Assembly: GCA_031553775.1 (NCBI GenBank) | Contig: JAVBLA010000012.1 | Location: 84,228 to 148,227 of the forward strand | DNA: 64,000 nt | Origin: JAISFI01 sp031553775 | GTDB lineage: Bacteria; Bacteroidota; Bacteroidia; Bacteroidales; Azobacteroidaceae | Direction of reading: 5' to 3' | Shown: one piece after another, positions 9,091-20,300 of the stretch | Position numbering within the stretch: the stretch's first letter is position 1 | Layout: the number at the start of each line of letters is the position of its first letter | The notes under the pieces: model-generated | Told to the model about the DNA's origin: nothing | Database searches by the model: none | The model's input: only the letters and a program-made list of their open reading frames with translations | Translations under genes and position numbers: made by a program

Positions 9091-11901
9091 ATGAAGAAAT
9101 ATCTATTCCTTTTATTAACTGTTATTTGCTTTTCGACCTGGGCGCAATCTCCCAAGCGGGAACTTCGGGCATCCTGGTTAGCTACGGTATTTGGTATAGA
9201 TTGGCCGAATCAGGATAAGGATTTTATTCCTAAAATTTCTTCCACAGGAAACCAGAGCCAAATCAATGACCAGAAAAAGATGCTGATTCGCATTTTGGAT
9301 TCATTGGTGGTTGCCAATATGAACACCGTTTGTTTTCAGGCACGAAGTCGCGCCGATGCAATGTATAAATCCAGCTATGAACCCTGGTCGGCCGATCTGG
9401 TTACAACTCGTGGGATGGAACCGGGTTACGATCCGTTGGAGTTTGTTATTGAAGAGGGACATAAGAGAGGATTACAGGTATATGCCTGGATTAATCCCTA
9501 CCGGTATGAATCGTCTGCCGGACAGTGGACTGGATCAGCAAAGGGAGATTTCCGGAAGGAACATCCCAATTGGATCCTGGATATTACTTATTTAAGTGAT
9601 GATGGGAAATGGGTTACCGGAGCTATTTTTGATCCCGGGCGACCGGATGTAAGGAGTCATATCTTGTCGGTAATTGAAGAAATAGTTACAAATTACAATA
9701 TTGATGGCGTTTTGTTCGACGATTATTTTTATATCAAAGAAATCAAAGATCAAAAACAAGATGAACAAACATATGCGCAGTACAACCCGGATGGTTTGGA
9801 AATCAGCGATTGGAGAAGAAATAATGTAAACACTCTGGTAAAGCAGGTACATGATATGATTCAGGCAAAAAAGCCATATGTTTCGTTTGGAATCGGCCCT
9901 GCCGGTATCTGGGACGGTAGCGATGAAGTAACAAAATCTTACGGACTTACTAACCCTAAAGGTATTTCCGGAGGTTTTATCTACAATGGCATTTATTGTG
10001 ATCCTTTGGCCTGGATGCAACAGGGAATTGTCGATTATATTTCTCCCCAAATCTACTGGACGATAGGTTCCGGAACTACCGATTATGCCAAACTATCTCC
10101 CTGGTGGTCGAATGCCGCTTTGCATTTCGGGAAACATTGCTATGTGAGCCATACCATTGCAAAATTAGATATGGAACTCAGAAGTACAGGCATAGATAGT
10201 ATTCCGGAAGGATTATCCGGGCTTGAACGGGCTATTTTTATCCAAAATAATTCAATCCCTCTTCGGGCATTCGGTCCTTCGGAGATAGGTGCACAGGTAG
10301 GCATTAACCGCGATGCAGATAGGAACGATGCTCCCGGAAGTGTTTTATATTCCACCCGCTTTCACCGGCTTCCCGGTTTTGCCAGTTATCTGAAGAAAGA
10401 TGTTTTTACTTATCCTTCGTTGCCCCCTGCATTTTGCTGGAAAGGCAGGGATGATTTGAAAAAAGTTACCGGAATTACCCTGAGTGCACGAACCCTCTCC
10501 TGGAATCAATTTTCCGGAGATGTCCGTTATTCGGTTTATGCCATTCCGCGGGATCAAACAGGAAATCCGGAAGTATTTAACTCATCTGCTTATCTGTTGG
10601 GATTTACTTATACTCCTGCATTTACCATTCCAACGCGTGTAGATCTATCTTCTTCTGCGCTTGCGGTAGCAGTATTTGATCGCTATGGAAACGAATACGC
10701 CCCGGTTATACTGAATGAGAATCCGGTTCCTGCAATTGCTCCGGCTCTCACCTTTCCGCAACAGGATGCACAGATGGAGGTTCCGTTTTTCTTTCAATGG
10801 GAAAGTGTTTCGCAGGCAATTTCTTATATATTGGAAATAGCTACGGATGAAGCCTTTTCACAAAAAGTATGTGTCCGGGAAGTCTATACGAATACATTTC
10901 CGACAGTGTCTCTGAAACCATTGGTAAGCGGTCAAAGATATTATTGGAGAGTCAGGACAAAGACCATAGGGAACGAAAGCGTTTCTTCCGAAACCAGATC
11001 GTTTGTTAATATTTTCGCAGGTTTGAAAATACTGACACCTACCGATTTATCCGAAAATATATTCCTGACACCACAAATTTCCTGGATCGATCTGGGCCCG
11101 GATGCGGTTTATCAGTTGGATATAGCTACTTCCGATAATTTTGCTTTCACTAATATGGTATATTCCGGTGCCCACCAAACTTCTTCCTGGATTGTTCCTG
11201 AAAAATTACTTGTAGGAATGACCCATTATTATGCAAAACTGACAGCCAGGCTCTACGATACGGAATTAATCTCCCCGACAATTAAATTCACTACTTTGCC
11301 ATTGGTTCCGGATGTTCCGGTAATCTTATCTCCTCTTCCAGAGTCAACCATTCAGGGTGAAAATATTCCGGTCAGCTGGAAAGAGGATCCGAAAGCGAAG
11401 AATTTCTTAATAGAAATGGCTGCAGATCCTTCTTTTCCTTCGAGAAGAACAAAGCGTAATTTAGTGAATGCGTATCTTTATGAAACTGCTTTTACGCCGG
11501 ATTCTTCCGGAATCTATTATCTCAGAGCGGCTGCCATGTATAATACACAAACCGAATCGGGAAGTCTTTTAAGCACAGAAACCCCTTATTCGGATGCTGT
11601 TAAAGTGAATTATACATTAACGACAGCCTTGAACCGGATCAGTAATGAATCTCCGATGACATATATTTCTACTTTGTCTTCAGGTCAGAAACAATTAACA
11701 ATCAATCTTACAACACCTGCGGTGGTTTCAATTTCGTTGTATTCCGTATCGGGGATCTTTATTTCGGATTTCGGTATCCGGCAACAAATGCTTTCCGGAG
11801 AACAAAAAATTGCAATTCCTTCCGAAGGGCTTCCCAAAGGATTTTATCTGCTTGTTGTACAAATAGATGGCGTGCGAAAAATATTAAAATATTCTTTCTA
11901 A
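9091..11901 (+). CDS. GHL10 'family 10' glycosidase-like protein, multidomain, T9SS-type C-terminus
   Basis: This 936-residue protein has a signal peptide ending near W-A-Q. A GHL10 (DUF187) TIM-barrel domain covers about 20-430, recognisable by K-R-E-L-R-A-S-W-L-A-T near the N-terminus, F-Q-A-R-S-R-A-D-A, Q-V-Y-A-W-I-N-P-Y-R and the acidic motif D-G-V-L-F-D-D-Y. The family is related to glycoside hydrolases and has been linked to cleavage of bacterial glycans, but a substrate cannot be read from the sequence. Three or four fibronectin-III-like domains (about 450-850) follow, with a C-terminal sorting-like domain (L-P-K-G-F-Y-L-L-V-V). A second GHL10 protein lies at 15395. Confidence 0.8.
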   Translation: MKKYLFLLLTVICFSTWAQSPKRELRASWLATVFGIDWPNQDKDFIPKISSTGNQSQINDQKKMLIRILDSLVVANMNTVCFQARSRADAMYKSSYEPWSADLVTTRGMEPGYDPLEFVIEEGHKRGLQVYAWINPYRYESSAGQWTGSAKGDFRKEHPNWILDITYLSDDGKWVTGAIFDPGRPDVRSHILSVIEEIVTNYNIDGVLFDDYFYIKEIKDQKQDEQTYAQYNPDGLEISDWRRNNVNTLVKQVHDMIQAKKPYVSFGIGPAGIWDGSDEVTKSYGLTNPKGISGGFIYNGIYCDPLAWMQQGIVDYISPQIYWTIGSGTTDYAKLSPWWSNAALHFGKHCYVSHTIAKLDMELRSTGIDSIPEGLSGLERAIFIQNNSIPLRAFGPSEIGAQVGINRDADRNDAPGSVLYSTRFHRLPGFASYLKKDVFTYPSLPPAFCWKGRDDLKKVTGITLSARTLSWNQFSGDVRYSVYAIPRDQTGNPEVFNSSAYLLGFTYTPAFTIPTRVDLSSSALAVAVFDRYGNEYAPVILNENPVPAIAPALTFPQQDAQMEVPFFFQWESVSQAISYILEIATDEAFSQKVCVREVYTNTFPTVSLKPLVSGQRYYWRVRTKTIGNESVSSETRSFVNIFAGLKILTPTDLSENIFLTPQISWIDLGPDAVYQLDIATSDNFAFTNMVYSGAHQTSSWIVPEKLLVGMTHYYAKLTARLYDTELISPTIKFTTLPLVPDVPVILSPLPESTIQGENIPVSWKEDPKAKNFLIEMAADPSFPSRRTKRNLVNAYLYETAFTPDSSGIYYLRAAAMYNTQTESGSLLSTETPYSDAVKVNYTLTTALNRISNESPMTYISTLSSGQKQLTINLTTPAVVSISLYSVSGIFISDFGIRQQMLSGEQKIAIPSEGLPKGFYLLVVQIDGVRKILKYSF

Positions 11902-11950
11902 ATAGTGACTAAATAAGAGTATGGTAATTTAATTCTTAAATGATTAGTGT

Positions 11951-14900
11951 ATGAAAAGACAATCTCTACTTTTAGGCTTGGTTCTGCTGGCGACATCGTT
12001 GTTTGCGGAATTGAAAATTGAAAAATTATGGGAATTTTCCGGTATTGAAGGTGCTACGGGGGCTAAACCCGCTTGGTTTGCTGCCGATGATGGACGTTCA
12101 ATGGTTATGAAAGATGGAAAACTGTATATTATGATTCGTACGGGATCGAAAATTTTGATCGTCGATACGAACGCTTCTAATATTGTGGATGAAATGGCAA
12201 ATCCGGGAACAATATCTTTAACCGGATACAATTCAACTGGCACAAATTGTCTTTCATTTACAAGTGATGGTCAGTTACTCGGGGGGGCGTATGCCGGTAA
12301 TACAGTCAAAATCTCGAAAATTAACCTGGCAACCGGATTGGCTACGAAATTGTTGGAAAAAGCTCCGGACGTTAACCCTGGCCGGACAGATTTTTTTTGC
12401 ACATATGGAGATTTCTCCGCTACAGGAGGGGATGCATACATTATTGTCCCCACCAATACAGTCAACCTTCATGTGTGGAAAGTGGTCGATGGGGCTATAG
12501 TCTCTGATGTAAATCCGACATACTCATTTCAACGTGCTACTGCTTTTGGATCTTCAGCGATGGCAATTCCTAAAGATGGATCATCATTTTATGCAATGAG
12601 CACAAGTACAAATCCTGAAGTATTTAGCATAACTGGTGGCGTTCCCACCCAATTTACCACCGATGGCTCCACAAGTGTATTTAATACACCTGATGGTGCG
12701 GGAATAGCAACTTTTGAACTCAATTCAAAGCAATATTTTATCAGGACAAACGGACGTTTCGGAGGGATGACTTTTTATGATATATCAAGTGGATATGCAT
12801 CAGTGTCTAAATTATCATTGTCGACTCCTGTTCTTGGAAGTACTCCCACTAATGCGAATTCGACATTGAAAGTATCGATTGTAACTGAAAAAATTAGCGA
12901 GTATCAGTCAAATATATATATTTTAGTTCCCAACTGCGGTATCGCTGCTTACAAATTCTATGATGATGCGCCTCCTGCTCCAACCACTGATATCTTTACA
13001 GTAGGAACCGGAGGAACAGAGACTTTTGCATCTTTCAAAGCGGCCTGCGATTCAATTAACAAACATCCGTTTACAAAAGACGTGGAATTGCGGATTACTA
13101 CCGATCTGACTGAACCTGTGCATGTGGCTCTCGGCCCGAATACGAATGGTTACAACTTATTGATCCGTCCCGATAAAGATGAAGACCGCACCGTCCGGTT
13201 CACTCAGACTGCCGATAACGGCGGACCTTCGGGTGCGATATGTATCGGGATGACCGATAAAAATGTTTGGACTACCCTGAATACAGTCACTAAAAATGTG
13301 ATTATCGATGGTTACGCCGACGGAGGTACGACCAAACGCCTGAAATTTGTTACGGCAAGTAATGTACACCGCTATAATGGTCCCTTCCTGATAATCGGAG
13401 CTCCGAAAAATATCACTATTAAGAATTGTGTTATCGAGCATGGATACAGTGCAGATCCCACACAGACAACAGCCAGCTACGGTATCAATATCCGTTCCAG
13501 GCAACAGGCTATAGGAGGAGTAACTCTTAACCTTGCTTGCGACAGTATCCTGATCGAAAATAATGAAATCGTGAATACCGGCCATATCGGAGCCATGGGT
13601 GTAGGATTTTCTTTTGTCGCGAACGACAATAAAGCTACCAATATAACAATAAAAGATAATACCATTACTGCCCGGCGCAGGGGAATTCTGGTAAATAATG
13701 CCAAAGATCTGGAATTTATCGGAAATACATTCAGGACTAATCAAACTGTTACCAACGATGGAGAACAGAATGATGGTATTTTCCTGTATCAGGCATTATC
13801 CGGAAAAATGCTGGTAGATGGAAACCGTTTCGAACAAATGGCAACTAAATCGTTGATAGGATTATACGGGGTGAATGTCAGTGCCAGTGCCGGAGAAACG
13901 GAATGTATTATTGTTAATAACACATTTACCGGTTTTAACAGTACCGCGGCAAGAGCAGTTGGTGTGTACGGAAGTCCGGCAGCAGCCACCACTGTAAAAG
14001 TATTGCACAATGCTTTCCTCCTGAACGAAATAGAAGGAGCGCCTGCCCTGGCCGGCTATTCCTGTATCAACCTTACTTCGGGTACTCCGGAAATTAAAAA
14101 CAATATCATGATCAGCGATGTAGATAATATCGCTAATATCCTGATCAGCGGAACCAACGGTACCCGGGATGGAAATCTCTACTTCCTGAGAAAAACCGCC
14201 ACCGGTAACGCTAAAATCAACGGTACCTACGCTGATATTGCAGCTTATCAGAAAGCCGTGAATAAAGATGTGAACTCTGTATATAAAGATGTAACGTTTG
14301 TGAGTGCTACAGATTTGCGCTTAGCGGCATCTATGGATGGAGACAATGGATTATCTACCGCACGGAATGCATCGGCAGCAACCGATATCGACGGCAAGGA
14401 AAGAGGAATCATTACTTATGTGGGTGTGAACGAGCTTACTTCTGTTTTGGCGAAGAAAGAAATTTCCGGGCAAATCCGCGAGGGTGTAACTTATACCTAT
14501 ACAGGAGATGCACAGGTTGTTGCCTACGATCTGACACCTGTTGCACTTCCGGTAACGATCACTTACAAACAAAGTGGAGCAGAAATTTCTCCGGTTAATG
14601 CAGGTACTTATGATATTGCCATTGCTTTTGCAGGAAATGAATATTACAACAGCAAAGAAATTACAGGTACGATGACAATTGCTAAAGCCGATCAAACCAT
14701 CACCTGGGATCAGGAAATTGTTGTTCCGGCCTTGAGTACTCCGATTGACCTGGCAGCAACAGCAAGTTCCGGTTTGGAAGTTTCCTACACAATTGTTTCG
14801 GGAGGTTCTGTCGCGCAGATTTCCGGTAACCAACTCACCTTTACCAAATCGGGTACTGTTCAGATTGCAGCTATACAAGCAGGTAATAATAATTACAATG

Positions 14901-15196
14901 CCGCCACTGCTGTTAATAAAGAAGTTATTTGTACAATTACCGATTTGAATCTGGCAGAAGTACAGACTGTAAGTATCTTCCCGAATCCGGCCAGAGAGTA
15001 TATCCAGATAGCTCTTCCGGAACAATCGGGAGATATACAACTCGATATTTTCGACATGTCCGGAAAAGCCGTATACAAAGGGATGGAGCAATTGAATACG
15101 CCTGTCTCTGTGTCAGATCTGCCTGCCGGAAATTATGTTGTCGTAGTCCGTTATGAAGGACAGACTTTCCGGAGCAGATTGATTATAAATAAATAA
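11951..15196 (+). CDS. Secreted beta-helix protein with MBG-like domains and T9SS sorting domain
   Basis: This 1081-residue protein has a signal peptide at about 1-19. A propeller-like N-terminal region (about 20-340) resembles the DUF4623-type domain seen in Bacteroidales proteins. A right-handed parallel beta-helix follows (about 345-800, many N-I-T-I-K-N and L-I-E-N-N-E-I turns). Then come an MBG-like domain (about 840-918; N-A-G-T-Y-D-I, then I-A-K-A-D-Q-T-I-T-W) and a second Ig-like repeat. A type A T9SS sorting domain ends the protein (F-P-N-P-A-R-E-Y to F-R-S-R-L-I-I-N-K). Beta-helix proteins are often polysaccharide lyases or hydrolases, but I see no diagnostic catalytic motif, so enzyme or adhesin both remain possible. 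The neighbours on both sides are GHL10 enzymes. Confidence 0.75.
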   Translation: MKRQSLLLGLVLLATSLFAELKIEKLWEFSGIEGATGAKPAWFAADDGRSMVMKDGKLYIMIRTGSKILIVDTNASNIVDEMANPGTISLTGYNSTGTNCLSFTSDGQLLGGAYAGNTVKISKINLATGLATKLLEKAPDVNPGRTDFFCTYGDFSATGGDAYIIVPTNTVNLHVWKVVDGAIVSDVNPTYSFQRATAFGSSAMAIPKDGSSFYAMSTSTNPEVFSITGGVPTQFTTDGSTSVFNTPDGAGIATFELNSKQYFIRTNGRFGGMTFYDISSGYASVSKLSLSTPVLGSTPTNANSTLKVSIVTEKISEYQSNIYILVPNCGIAAYKFYDDAPPAPTTDIFTVGTGGTETFASFKAACDSINKHPFTKDVELRITTDLTEPVHVALGPNTNGYNLLIRPDKDEDRTVRFTQTADNGGPSGAICIGMTDKNVWTTLNTVTKNVIIDGYADGGTTKRLKFVTASNVHRYNGPFLIIGAPKNITIKNCVIEHGYSADPTQTTASYGINIRSRQQAIGGVTLNLACDSILIENNEIVNTGHIGAMGVGFSFVANDNKATNITIKDNTITARRRGILVNNAKDLEFIGNTFRTNQTVTNDGEQNDGIFLYQALSGKMLVDGNRFEQMATKSLIGLYGVNVSASAGETECIIVNNTFTGFNSTAARAVGVYGSPAAATTVKVLHNAFLLNEIEGAPALAGYSCINLTSGTPEIKNNIMISDVDNIANILISGTNGTRDGNLYFLRKTATGNAKINGTYADIAAYQKAVNKDVNSVYKDVTFVSATDLRLAASMDGDNGLSTARNASAATDIDGKERGIITYVGVNELTSVLAKKEISGQIREGVTYTYTGDAQVVAYDLTPVALPVTITYKQSGAEISPVNAGTYDIAIAFAGNEYYNSKEITGTMTIAKADQTITWDQEIVVPALSTPIDLAATASSGLEVSYTIVSGGSVAQISGNQLTFTKSGTVQIAAIQAGNNNYNAATAVNKEVICTITDLNLAEVQTVSIFPNPAREYIQIALPEQSGDIQLDIFDMSGKAVYKGMEQLNTPVSVSDLPAGNYVVVVRYEGQTFRSRLIINK

Positions 15197-15213
15197 GCCT
15201 CATTATCCTCTGA

Positions 15214-15252
15214 AACCGGCCTGAATGCTAATCCTTTGTATTCAGGCCGGTT
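15214..15252 (+). terminator. Terminator hairpin after the beta-helix gene
   Basis: A perfect 13-bp stem AACCGGCCTGAAT (15214-15226) pairs with its complement at 15240-15252. The loop is 13 bases and the U-tract is weak. Confidence 0.7.
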
Positions 15253-15269
15253 AAATACTTTTGCGATAT

Positions 15270-15300
15270 TTTGAATTCTATATACTTTGAAGTATCTTTG
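15270..15300 (+). promoter_or_regulatory. Bacteroidetes-type promoter for the second GHL10 gene
   Basis: TTTG (15270-15273), 19 bases, then TATCTTTG (15293-15300) is an exact match to the -33 TTTG / -7 TAnnTTTG consensus. It lies directly after the upstream terminator and about 95 bases before the start codon at 15395. Confidence 0.75.
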
Positions 15301-15394
15301 CAAAGATTTTTGATCATTAACAGATACAGTCCGTTAGTCATACATACACAGAAACGGTGATTTTCAAGTATCTGAATAAAATTTACAGAATCGT

Positions 15395-17086
15395 ATGAGA
15401 AAAATATATTTACTATTCATCGGATTATTGACTTTCCTCTGTTTATCGGCTCAACCGAAAACTGAGGTCCGGGCTGTCTGGCTCACTACCAACTATACGC
15501 TTGACTGGCCACAAAGTGTTTACGATGCAGCTAAACAACAAAAAAACCTGCAGACTTTACTGGATCAATTGCAGGCGATTCATGTCAATACCATTCTTTT
15601 TCAGGTACAATGCCGGTCGGATGTATTCTGGGAATCTGCCTATCAGCCTTGGAGCCGATTCATTACCGGAACTCCGGGAAAAACTCCTGAATATGATGTT
15701 CTGCAATTTGTTATCGACCAGTGCCGTGCCCGGAATATGGAAATACATGCTTGGGTGGTTCCGTACCCTGTGGGAGCGGATGCGGTTGTGAATCTGTATG
15801 GAGATATGCATGTGGTGAAAAGACGTCCCGATCTTTGCGTGAAATTCAACAACCTCTGGTTTTTGGATCCCGGGCTTCCAGCCACAACAGAATATCTGGT
15901 TAATCTTTATTCCGAACTGGTGGACAAATATGATTTTGATGGTATTAACCTGGATTACACCCGTTATGAACAGGGAAGTTTTCCGGATGATAATTCTTAT
16001 GCCACTTATGGGAAAGGGATGACCCGTGCCAACTGGCGCAGGCAGAATATCAATAATTTCGTTCATACTTTGTATGACATGATTGTCAGTAAAAAACCGG
16101 ATATGAAGCTGGGGGCTGCACCGATAGGCGCTTATGAGAGCCTTCCAAATGCTTCATCGGGATTTACCGCCCGTGATCATGTCTGGCAGGATCCTGTTGA
16201 ATGGATGAGTAGTGGAAAATTAGATATTGCTTATCCGCAGGTATATTGGGTAACAAATTATCAGCCTCAATTGGCCAACTGGATTGCAAAGAGTAGCGAT
16301 CGCCCCATTATTGCCGGTCTCGCTGCTTATAAAATGTTACCTCCCGATGATGGAGAGAATTGGCCGGCTTCGAATATCCTTACGCAAATAGACCAGGCGC
16401 GCACTTTAGGTGCCGGAGGTGTCTGTTTTTTTAGAAATGCGCAGATTACCGATAACTATAAGGGAATCTATACTTCCCTTCAGACTGGTCAGTTCCGCTA
16501 TCCGTCGAATATTCCTCCCATGCCCTGGAGAGGAGTCTCCAAACCGGGAGCTCCGCAAAATGTGAGTATTTCAAAAACCGGAGCCGATACTTATACGATC
16601 AGTTGGGACGAACCGGTTACCGATGCGAATGCTCCAATTAAGTATTATTGTGTTTATACATCAGGAACGGAAAATGTCGATATTTCCGATGTGAAAAACC
16701 TGGCAGCACATTATGTCAAGGGAAGAAGCATAGAATATACCGTAACAAATACTTCCAAAAACCATTTCTTCACTGTTACGGCTTTTGATAAAGGATATTA
16801 TGAAAGCGATCCTTCGGATGTGGTTTCTACTTCCGGAACACCGATTCCGCGTGATGTGATTGCCCAACAGGTACGTTTCGTACAATCTGCGGGTTGTTTG
16901 AATATCAACTCGGAAATTCCGGTATACGGTCTTCATATATATTCCGTTACAGGTGTTTTAGTATATGAAGGATTGTATAACGACCGGCATGTTTCTGTGG
17001 AAACCGGATTTATGAACCGGGGTATATATATTGTGGTTGTGCGGTTGGAGAATGGGGCTAAAATTAAATATAAAATGTTGAAATAA
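15395..17086 (+). CDS. GHL10 'family 10' glycosidase-like protein, short form, T9SS-secreted
   Basis: This 563-residue protein has a signal peptide ending near S-A-Q (residue 19). A GHL10 domain covers about 20-370 with the same landmarks as the 936-residue paralogue: T-E-V-R-A-V-W-L-T-T, F-Q-V-Q-C-R-S-D, H-A-W-V-V-P-Y and F-D-G-I-N-L-D-Y-T-R-Y. One fibronectin-III domain (about 383-480) and a T9SS-type sorting domain (about 490-563; M-N-R-G-I-Y-I-V-V-V-R-L) follow. It has its own promoter and terminator, so it can be expressed apart from the upstream genes. It probably cleaves an extracellular glycan; the substrate is unknown. Confidence 0.85.
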   Translation: MRKIYLLFIGLLTFLCLSAQPKTEVRAVWLTTNYTLDWPQSVYDAAKQQKNLQTLLDQLQAIHVNTILFQVQCRSDVFWESAYQPWSRFITGTPGKTPEYDVLQFVIDQCRARNMEIHAWVVPYPVGADAVVNLYGDMHVVKRRPDLCVKFNNLWFLDPGLPATTEYLVNLYSELVDKYDFDGINLDYTRYEQGSFPDDNSYATYGKGMTRANWRRQNINNFVHTLYDMIVSKKPDMKLGAAPIGAYESLPNASSGFTARDHVWQDPVEWMSSGKLDIAYPQVYWVTNYQPQLANWIAKSSDRPIIAGLAAYKMLPPDDGENWPASNILTQIDQARTLGAGGVCFFRNAQITDNYKGIYTSLQTGQFRYPSNIPPMPWRGVSKPGAPQNVSISKTGADTYTISWDEPVTDANAPIKYYCVYTSGTENVDISDVKNLAAHYVKGRSIEYTVTNTSKNHFFTVTAFDKGYYESDPSDVVSTSGTPIPRDVIAQQVRFVQSAGCLNINSEIPVYGLHIYSVTGVLVYEGLYNDRHVSVETGFMNRGIYIVVVRLENGAKIKYKMLK

Positions 17087-17139
17087 AACAACCTGGATAA
17101 GAAAGATCGGATATAGGTAAAGTTCTTATCTTCCACTTG

Positions 17140-17180
17140 AAAAGCAGCTTCTTTTTTTATTGAAAGGAAGGCTGCTTTTT
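17140..17180 (+). terminator. Terminator after second GHL10 gene
   Basis: AAAAGCAGC (17140-17148) pairs with GCTGCTTTT (17171-17179). Inner TTCTTT/AAAGGAA pairing and adjacent T-runs strengthen the hairpin. Confidence 0.75.
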
Positions 17181-17377
17181 AAGTTACCATAATAGCATTG
17201 TTACTGGGTATGAGGTATTCATAAATTTTTTGGACTGCAAACTTGTTATGATAAAATAGATGATTATTACTTAAGGCAAGACCGTAATTCCGGCGGTGGT
17301 AAAAATGGAATAGAAGTTTTTGCAGATAGTCAGTAAATTCACATACATTCAGGGGATTACGGAGAAAGAATTAGTCG

Positions 17378-20300
17378 TTACCGTTTCCCCTGTTGTTTTT
17401 CGATGATATAGTCTTTTACACTCATCTTAAATTTTTCGCTGAAATATTTATTGAAGCGGGAGTGATTATTAAACCCCGTTTCCCACATGACTTCCGATAT
17501 CCGTTTTTCCCCTGTATCCAATAGCTGGGCTGCTCGTTGCAGACGGATGTCCCGAATCAATTCAGAAACCTGTTTGCCGGTGATGCCTACAATTCTGCGA
17601 TGCAGTTGCATGCGCGATAATCCGAGTTCTTTTGCCAGGATATCAACCCCGAATTCAGAATTAGAAAGATTTTTTTCGATGATGACCGATACTTTTCTGA
17701 TCAGTTCTTCATCGGAAGACGGGACGGTTATGTCCTGTGGTACCAGTGATTTTTCTGCTTGTGCACGGGTTACCAGTAATTCCCTCGTTTTGAAGAAATT
17801 CCGGATTTTTTTGATCAGCATGGAATAATTGAACGGTTTGCCGATAAAATCTTCCGCACCGGCGTCTAAAGCTTCTTTGAAAGTACTCTCATCTGATTTT
17901 ACACTATGCACAAACACGGGGATATGCCGGGTGTAGAAGTCAGCTTTCAAGGTCCGGCAAAATTCAATACCGTCCATCACCGGCATCATGATATCGGTTA
18001 TGATCAGGTCAGGTTGGATCTCCCTGGCTGTTTTTAATCCCGTTTCTCCGTTGGACGACTCAAATATTTCATAGTGAATGCTCAAACAATCTTTGATATA
18101 CATTCTCAGGTCGACATTATCTTCTACGATCAGTATTTTTTTCCTGGATTCTTTAGCAAATATTTGTTGTTCTTCTGCCGGAGTGTTTTCTATTTCTTCT
18201 TCAAAAAGGAAAGAAACCGGACGGCTGTAGTCGTCCCACTCCATGGTTTCCTTAATCAATCCAGGATCAAAAGCTTCTTTATTCACTGGAAATCGGAATG
18301 TAAAGCAGGTGCCGTCTAAGGGGTTGCTTTCTACCTCGATGCTTCCGTGATGTATTTCTAATAAATCTTTTACATAGGAAAGTCCGATACCGGTACCTCC
18401 TGCCGTAGTATTACCGGCCTGATAGAAAGGTTCGAATATTTTTTGTAGCTCTTCCGGAGGAATGGCTTTACCCAAGTTCCTTACCGAAACTACCGCCATG
18501 ATGTTTTGATTTTCATTTTTCTGTTGCAATGCAATGTTTATATTTCCTCTTTTGGGTGTATGCCTGAAGGCGTTGGAAAGAATATTGAGCAGTACTTTGT
18601 CGATTTTATATTTATCGTACCATTGAGGATCTGCAGTTAATTCATCGGTAAAATTGACCAACATTTGCCGGTCTTTTGCCCAAAATTCAAAAGATTCGAT
18701 CATGTTTTCTATTTGAATATGCAGGTTATTAGGAGTGATGAGCAGTGACATGTTTCCGGATGATATTTTCCGGATATCCAATGTTTGATTGATCAGGTTC
18801 AGCAGGCGGTTGGCGTTCCTGTTAATAATCTGAAGCCGCAGGCTGACATGTTTATTTTGTCTTTTTTCGGAAAGTAAATCTCTTAGTGGAGACAGAATCA
18901 GAGCTAAAGGCGTTCTGAATTCATGTGTGATATTGGTGAAGAAGCTCATCTTCATCTCATTCAGTTCACTTATTTTTTCTTTTTCAATCCGTTCGATCTG
19001 CAGTTCATGTCGCAGGTTTTGCTTTGTCAGCAAGTAGTGGATCACGAAATAGATCAGTCCGAGGATACATAAGATATAGCCGAAGTAAGCCCAGCCTGTC
19101 TTCCAGGGAGGTGGGAGTATAGTAATCCGAATTTCTTTTATATTATCAGACCATACGCCATCGTTATTCGATGATTTGATTTTAAATGTATATTTCCCGG
19201 CCGGAAGATTAGAGTATGCTGCCACACGGAGGTTGGATCCCGTGAGTATCCAGTCTTTGTCGAAACCTTCCAGCATGTATCGGAATTGATTTTTTCCGGT
19301 TACTGCATAGTGAATGGCTACATATTCGAACATAAAGTTATTACTTCTATGGTCAAGTGTGATTTCTTCCGTTGCATTGATATCTTTTTGCAGGATGATT
19401 CTTTTTCCGATTCTTTCGCTTGGTTTAATTACTTTTTCGTGGATCCGGAAATTAACGATCGCTACCTGGCTGGTATAGGGATTGTCTTTGATCCGGGAAG
19501 GTAGGAAGTAGTTCGCTCCGTTGATTCCTCCTGTAAATATCCAGCCGTCCGGGGCGATGGATGCTGCTTCCGTAAATGTATTGCTTTGTAGTCCATCTTC
19601 GTGTGTATATATTTTTACCTCTTCGTTTTGAGGGTCATAAAGATATAAACCCTGGCTACAATTAAGCCAGAAACGATGGTCCAGGTCTTCCGTAATTGCC
19701 ATAATTTTAATTCCACTCAGAAGGGGTAGATCTATCGACCGGATGGAGGAAATATTCCCATCAATGTCGAATTCCATTTTATCTAATCCGGCATCGGTTC
19801 CGATCCATAAATTACCGGATTGTTCCTGATAAAGATTCCAGATATGGTTACTCTTCAATTTGAAATTTCCGGAGGTAGTAAATGTGGTTGTTTTGATCCG
19901 ATCGTTGTCAGGATAATATTCCACCCTGATCAGCCCCCCGTCTAAAGTTCCGGCCCAAATCACAGGCTTTCGATTATCAGACAAGAAATAAAACATTTTA
20001 CCAGAAGAAATTCCATCGGAAGCATGATAAGATGTTAATTCCCCGGATTTGGGATTGAAACGACAGAGTCCTTCCCCGGTTATTGAGCCGAACCATATAT
20101 GCCCATACAAATCTTCACAAATCGTACGAATGATCCCTCCGCTATTCAACTGCAATGCTTTTTTCAAATGAAACCGGTTGTTTTTCAGGTCAGATTGATC
20201 TATTTTAAATAAAGCGTTAAGTCCGCCGGTCCAGATATCCCCTGCTTTACTTTCCATAACCGCACTGATAGATTTCGCTTCCGGGAATTCGCTCAGGAAT

